Shown: in pieces, positions 42,184 to 44,939 of the stretch
How the letters are laid out: each line of letters starts with the position of its first letter
How positions within the stretch are numbered: the stretch's first letter is position 1
Source of the DNA: Planctomycetaceae bacterium
GTDB lineage: Bacteria > Planctomycetota > Planctomycetia > Pirellulales > Pirellulaceae
NCBI GenBank assembly: GCA_002723275.1
Contig: PBNZ01000023.1
Coordinates: 21,000-65,938, forward strand
Direction: 5' to 3'
DNA: 44,939 nt
Notes under the pieces: generated by a model
Told to the model about the DNA's origin: nothing
Database searches by the model: none
What the model saw: only the letters and a program-made list of their open reading frames with translations
Position numbers and translations under genes: made by a program

Positions 42184-43698
42184 ATGACAGTCCGCAACAT
42201 TGGTCTCGCAAAGTTTTCTTTACTTATCCTGATTCTAAACGCTTCGTTAGTTTTTGCGCAGAAGGCTGAATCGGATACTTCGGATGAGGGAGCTAAGGCC
42301 TCAGTGGCCGAGGCAGCTACGGCGGAAAAAGCTCCGGTGGTAGACGAAGAGTACTTCGAATTGATCAAACTCTTCTCCGACACCGTGGATCAAGTTGAAC
42401 GAAACTATGTTGAGGAGATCAGCCGTCGTGAACTGATGGAGGCTGCTATTCGCGGTGTGCTGAGCAAACTGGATCAATACTCCGATTACATTGCACCCGA
42501 CGACCTGGACTCCTTCAAAACCGGTGTCGAAAACCAATTCGGCGGAATCGGCATTCGCGTCGGCATGACCGACGGGAAATTGATGATCATCACGCCATTG
42601 GTTGGCACTCCGGCTTACGAAGCGGGCGTTCTTGCAGACGACCAGATTCTACAGATCGGCAGCGAAAGTACCGAAGGTATGAGTCTGGAGGATGCGATCA
42701 GGCGGATGAAGGGGCCCGTCAATACCTCCATCGATCTCACCGTGAAACATGCTCATAGCGGTGAAGAAGAAACTTTCACGCTCATGCGACAGGTTGTCAA
42801 TGTCGAGACCGTGTTAGGAGATCATCGTAATCAGGATGACTCCTGGGATTATATGTATGATCCTGACTCAAAGATCGGATATATACGCCTTACTTCCTTC
42901 AGTCGCCGAACTCACCGTGACTTGAAGGTGGCTCTCGATAAACTCGTCGAAGAAGGCATGAAGAGCCTCGTGCTGGACTTGCGGTTCAATCCTGGTGGCC
43001 TGCTCTCCTCTGCCGTGGAGGTTGCTGACCTGTTTTTGAAGGACGGTATCATCGTCAGCACGGAAGGCCGAAACACGCCAAGCCGAAAATGGTCTGCGAA
43101 AGAGAGAGGAACCTTCGAAAACTTCAAGATGGCAGTTCTGGTGAATCGCTACAGCGCAAGTGCCAGTGAGATTGTGGCGGCGTGCCTGCAGGATCACGAT
43201 CGTGCGGTCATCGTTGGTGAACGGACCTGGGGTAAAGGCAGTGTGCAAAACATTATCGAATTGGAGGGAGGACGCAGTGCGTTGAAGCTGACCACGGCCG
43301 GCTATTTGCGTCCCAGCGGAAAGAATATCCATCGATTCGAGGGCGCTGGCGAGAACGACGATTGGGGGGTGATGCCCGAACCCGATAATCGCGTTCGCTT
43401 CACTCCCAGAGAACTCAATGACCTTATGGTCTTCCATCGCGATACCGATATCGTCGCCAAACGCTCAGCTGTTGAGGATCAGGCGGCTGATACCAGCGAA
43501 GATCAGGAGGCCGATGCGGGCGACGAGAGTGAAGGGCAGGACGCTAACGAGACGGACGCTAACGAGACGGACGAGAGCGAAGATCAGGAGGATCAGGATG
43601 ACGATGGGGCGGATGAAAGCCAAGGATCCGCAGACTTCAACGATCGTCAACTACAAAGAGCCGTCGAAATTCTGCAAGACGAAGTGGCTGCGAGATAA
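42184..43698 (+). CDS. C-terminal processing peptidase (S41 family) with acidic tail
   Basis: 504 residues, ATG at 42184 with AAGGAG upstream. Signal peptide 1-26 (NIGLAKFSLLILILNASLVFAQ). N-terminal helices to ~110, then a PDZ domain (GGIGIRVGMTDGKLMIITPL, AYEAGVLADDQILQIG), then the tail-specific protease core: SLVLDLRFNPGGLLSSAVEVADLFL, the catalytic Ser in SASASE (S326) and the catalytic Lys in RTWGKGS (K351), 25 residues apart as in the family. It cleaves periplasmic or membrane proteins from their C-termini. After ~435 comes an acidic tail (EDQEADAGDESEGQ...ANETDANETDESEDQEDQDDDG in outline) including a 15-bp tandem duplication at 43540-43569 encoding DANET twice. Ctp proteases usually lack such a tail. 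Confidence 0.92.
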   Translation: MTVRNIGLAKFSLLILILNASLVFAQKAESDTSDEGAKASVAEAATAEKAPVVDEEYFELIKLFSDTVDQVERNYVEEISRRELMEAAIRGVLSKLDQYSDYIAPDDLDSFKTGVENQFGGIGIRVGMTDGKLMIITPLVGTPAYEAGVLADDQILQIGSESTEGMSLEDAIRRMKGPVNTSIDLTVKHAHSGEEETFTLMRQVVNVETVLGDHRNQDDSWDYMYDPDSKIGYIRLTSFSRRTHRDLKVALDKLVEEGMKSLVLDLRFNPGGLLSSAVEVADLFLKDGIIVSTEGRNTPSRKWSAKERGTFENFKMAVLVNRYSASASEIVAACLQDHDRAVIVGERTWGKGSVQNIIELEGGRSALKLTTAGYLRPSGKNIHRFEGAGENDDWGVMPEPDNRVRFTPRELNDLMVFHRDTDIVAKRSAVEDQAADTSEDQEADAGDESEGQDANETDANETDESEDQEDQDDDGADESQGSADFNDRQLQRAVEILQDEVAAR

Positions 43699-43724
43699 TT
43701 CCCGCTTGTGACGGTCGCGTCGGA

Positions 43725-43753
43725 CGACAGGCGGCTTGGCAAGTCGCCTGTCG
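43725..43753. repeat. Strong hairpin between ctp and tsaD
   Basis: CGACAGGCG (43725-43733) pairs exactly with CGCCTGTCG (43745-43753); CTT and AAG pair inside with a GGC loop, so the stem is about 13 bp with one G-T. No T run follows, so it is not a standard terminator. It ends 21 bases before the tsaD ATG, which has no clear ribosome site, so it could affect tsaD expression. Confidence 0.75.
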
Positions 43754-43774
43754 AAACGCTAGATTGGCGACGTC

Positions 43775-44794
43775 ATGAACTTGCTTATCCTTGAAAGTAC
43801 TTGCGACGAGACCGCCGCTGCGGTCGTCACGGACTCACTTGAAGTCCTCGGTTCGGCTGTTGCCTCTCAAGACGAGCTGCACCAGCGTTTTAGCGGTGTT
43901 GTGCCGGAAATCGCCGCTCGTGCCCATGTCGAGCGATTCTTGCCCGTGATCCAGTTGGCCCTGGAACGCTCACAGTTGACCCTGCAGGACATTGATGCCA
44001 TAGCCGTAGCGAACACACCGGGTCTCGCCGGATCGCTATTGGTGGGCCTGGTAGCGGCGAAGACGCTTTGCGTTGCCTTGGACGTTCCGCTGTTGGCCGT
44101 CAATCATATCCATGCCCACATCTACGCCTGCCGCCTGGCCGCCGGCAGGGATGTCTTTCCTTGTGTTGGATTGGTTGTTTCCGGCGGACATACGACCCTG
44201 TTTGATTGTCGGAGTCCTGCCGATTTTCGAGTGCTGGGGGGGACGATCGATGATGCAGCAGGCGAGGCTTTCGACAAGGTTGCGAGTATGCTGGGATTGC
44301 CTTATCCTGGCGGCCCCGCGATTGGGAAGGTGGCAGAAAACGGTGACCCCGCGGCCTACAAATTTCCTAGGACGTTTCTCAAAGATGCCTCTCGTCTTGA
44401 GTTTAGCTTCAGCGGTTTAAAGACGGCGGTCCGCTACAGTGTTGTGGGACCAGGCCGCGCTGATTTCTCGAATCTGAATCTATCTGAGCAACAGGTGGCT
44501 GACTTGGCGGCTAGCTTTCAAGAAGCGGTCGTCGATTGTCTCGTGGGTAAGTCGCAACAAGCGTTGGCACAAACCGGTGCGAAGGTGCTCTGTGTGGGAG
44601 GTGGAGTTGCTGCGAATCGACGCTTTCGACAGCGATTGGAAGCCGAGTTGGCCGGGCAAGATGTCGAATTGCACATTGCGCCCTTGCGGCTCTGCACTGA
44701 CAATGCGGTGATGGGAGCGATCGCCGTAGAACAATTTCGAGCTAAGCAGTTCGAAAATCTCGACCTGGATGCTCATCCGGGACTGATGCGATAA
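43775..44794 (+). CDS. tsaD: tRNA N6-threonylcarbamoyladenosine transferase TsaD
   Basis: A 339-residue member of the Kae1/TsaD family. It transfers threonylcarbamoyl to A37 of ANN-decoding tRNAs, with TsaB and TsaE. Visible: ILESTCDETAAAVV at the start, GVVPEIAARAHVERFLPV, AVANTPGLAGSLLVGLVAAK, metal ligands in NHIHAHIY (H111 and H115), LVVSGGHTTL, GGTIDDAAGEAFDKVASMLGLPYPGGP and LCVGGGVAANRRFR followed by the late CTDNAVMGA containing a third metal ligand. Complete and of normal length. RimI, often linked functionally to tsaB, is also in the window. It ends at a bidirectional terminator shared with the downstream groEL tail. Confidence 0.95.
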   Translation: MNLLILESTCDETAAAVVTDSLEVLGSAVASQDELHQRFSGVVPEIAARAHVERFLPVIQLALERSQLTLQDIDAIAVANTPGLAGSLLVGLVAAKTLCVALDVPLLAVNHIHAHIYACRLAAGRDVFPCVGLVVSGGHTTLFDCRSPADFRVLGGTIDDAAGEAFDKVASMLGLPYPGGPAIGKVAENGDPAAYKFPRTFLKDASRLEFSFSGLKTAVRYSVVGPGRADFSNLNLSEQQVADLAASFQEAVVDCLVGKSQQALAQTGAKVLCVGGGVAANRRFRQRLEAELAGQDVELHIAPLRLCTDNAVMGAIAVEQFRAKQFENLDLDAHPGLMR

Positions 44795-44795
44795 A

Positions 44796-44828
44796 AAAAC
44801 TGCATGGAACTGGGTTCTATGCAGTTTT
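44796..44828. terminator. Bidirectional rho-independent terminator
   Basis: 10-bp stem AAAACTGCAT / ATGCAGTTTT (44796-44805 with 44819-44828) with A and T runs on both sides. It can end tsaD transcription (plus) and the chaperonin gene (minus). Confidence 0.85.
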
Positions 44829-44853
44829 GAGAATCTGTCAGTTGGGCGCTGGC

Positions 44854-44939
44854 TTAAAATCCCATGCCACCAATGCCACCCATGCCACCCATGCCACCCA
44901 TCATTCCGCCGCCCATGCCGCCGCCGAAGCCGCCGCCCA
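44854..44939 (-). CDS. groEL: GroEL-type chaperonin, C-terminal tail only
   Basis: On the minus strand the last 27 codons are visible before a TAA at 44854-44856: GGGFGGGMGGGMMGGMGGMG and then GIGGMGF. The Gly-Gly-Met repeats form the flexible C-terminal tail of GroEL, which projects into the folding cavity. The gene runs off the right edge, so most of it is outside. Another Gly-rich protein is possible but less likely given the tail composition and the shared terminator. Confidence 0.75.
   Translation of the reverse strand, partial: GGGFGGGMGGGMMGGMGGMGGIGGMGF

Overview
The window looks like chromosomal DNA of a planctomycete, most likely of the Pirellulales group. The evidence is the moderate GC content, a PEP-CTERM plus dockerin-type secreted protein, a Tad pilus locus with planctomycete-style extensions, an ECF sigma/anti-sigma pair, a Hanks-type kinase and many signal-peptide proteins. 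The species cannot be named from this sequence alone. No phage, transposase, CRISPR array, rRNA or tRNA was seen; it reads as a core-like chromosome segment.

Layout. 1-2829: two amidohydrolase-fold proteins, the first cut by the left edge and metal-competent, the second secreted and lacking the metal motif. 3402-3923: RimI-type acetyltransferase. 3950-6136 (minus): ECF sigma factor, membrane anti-sigma factor and a secreted PDZ protein in one operon. 6294-11313 (minus): a three-gene operon resembling the exosortase-linked polysaccharide triad, namely a Wzz-like membrane protein, an ExeA-like ATPase with a long acidic tail, and a CpsD-like protein whose P-loop has decayed. 11671-13676: a STAS-domain protein and an NHL-repeat/dockerin/PEP-CTERM protein. 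13800-15191: a PLP enzyme of the class-III aminotransferase fold, possibly an aminophosphonate ammonia-lyase.

15682-27103 is a Tad (Flp) pilus locus in near-uniform order: Flp pilin, a 35-residue membrane peptide, CpaA prepilin peptidase, CpaB, CpaC secretin, CpaE/TadZ, CpaF ATPase, TadB, TadC, a secreted protein of unknown function and a TPR lipoprotein resembling TadD. The pilin is made at high level with its own terminator; the peptidase matures it; CpaF with TadB/TadC drives assembly; CpaB/CpaC form the outer-membrane exit; CpaE would position the machine. TadE/TadF minor pilins are absent from the window.

27510-36196: a nucleoside-type MFS transporter, a DegP/DegQ protease, an RbsB-RbsC-RbsA sugar ABC importer (minus) and a serine/threonine kinase. 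36217-41996 (minus): an MTH1187-family thiamine-binding protein, L-2-hydroxyglutarate oxidase and glycolate oxidase GlcD-GlcE-GlcF, which together would oxidise 2-hydroxyacids. 42184-44794: a C-terminal processing protease and TsaD. The last bases hold the Gly/Met-rich tail of a GroEL-type chaperonin on the minus strand.

The most interesting parts are the three-gene polysaccharide-like operon with a dead P-loop partner, the unusual Tad components (small membrane peptide, Cys-rich secretin tail, lysine-less CpaE Walker motif), the metal-less amidohydrolase paired with an intact one, and several unexplained repeats and hairpins between genes.
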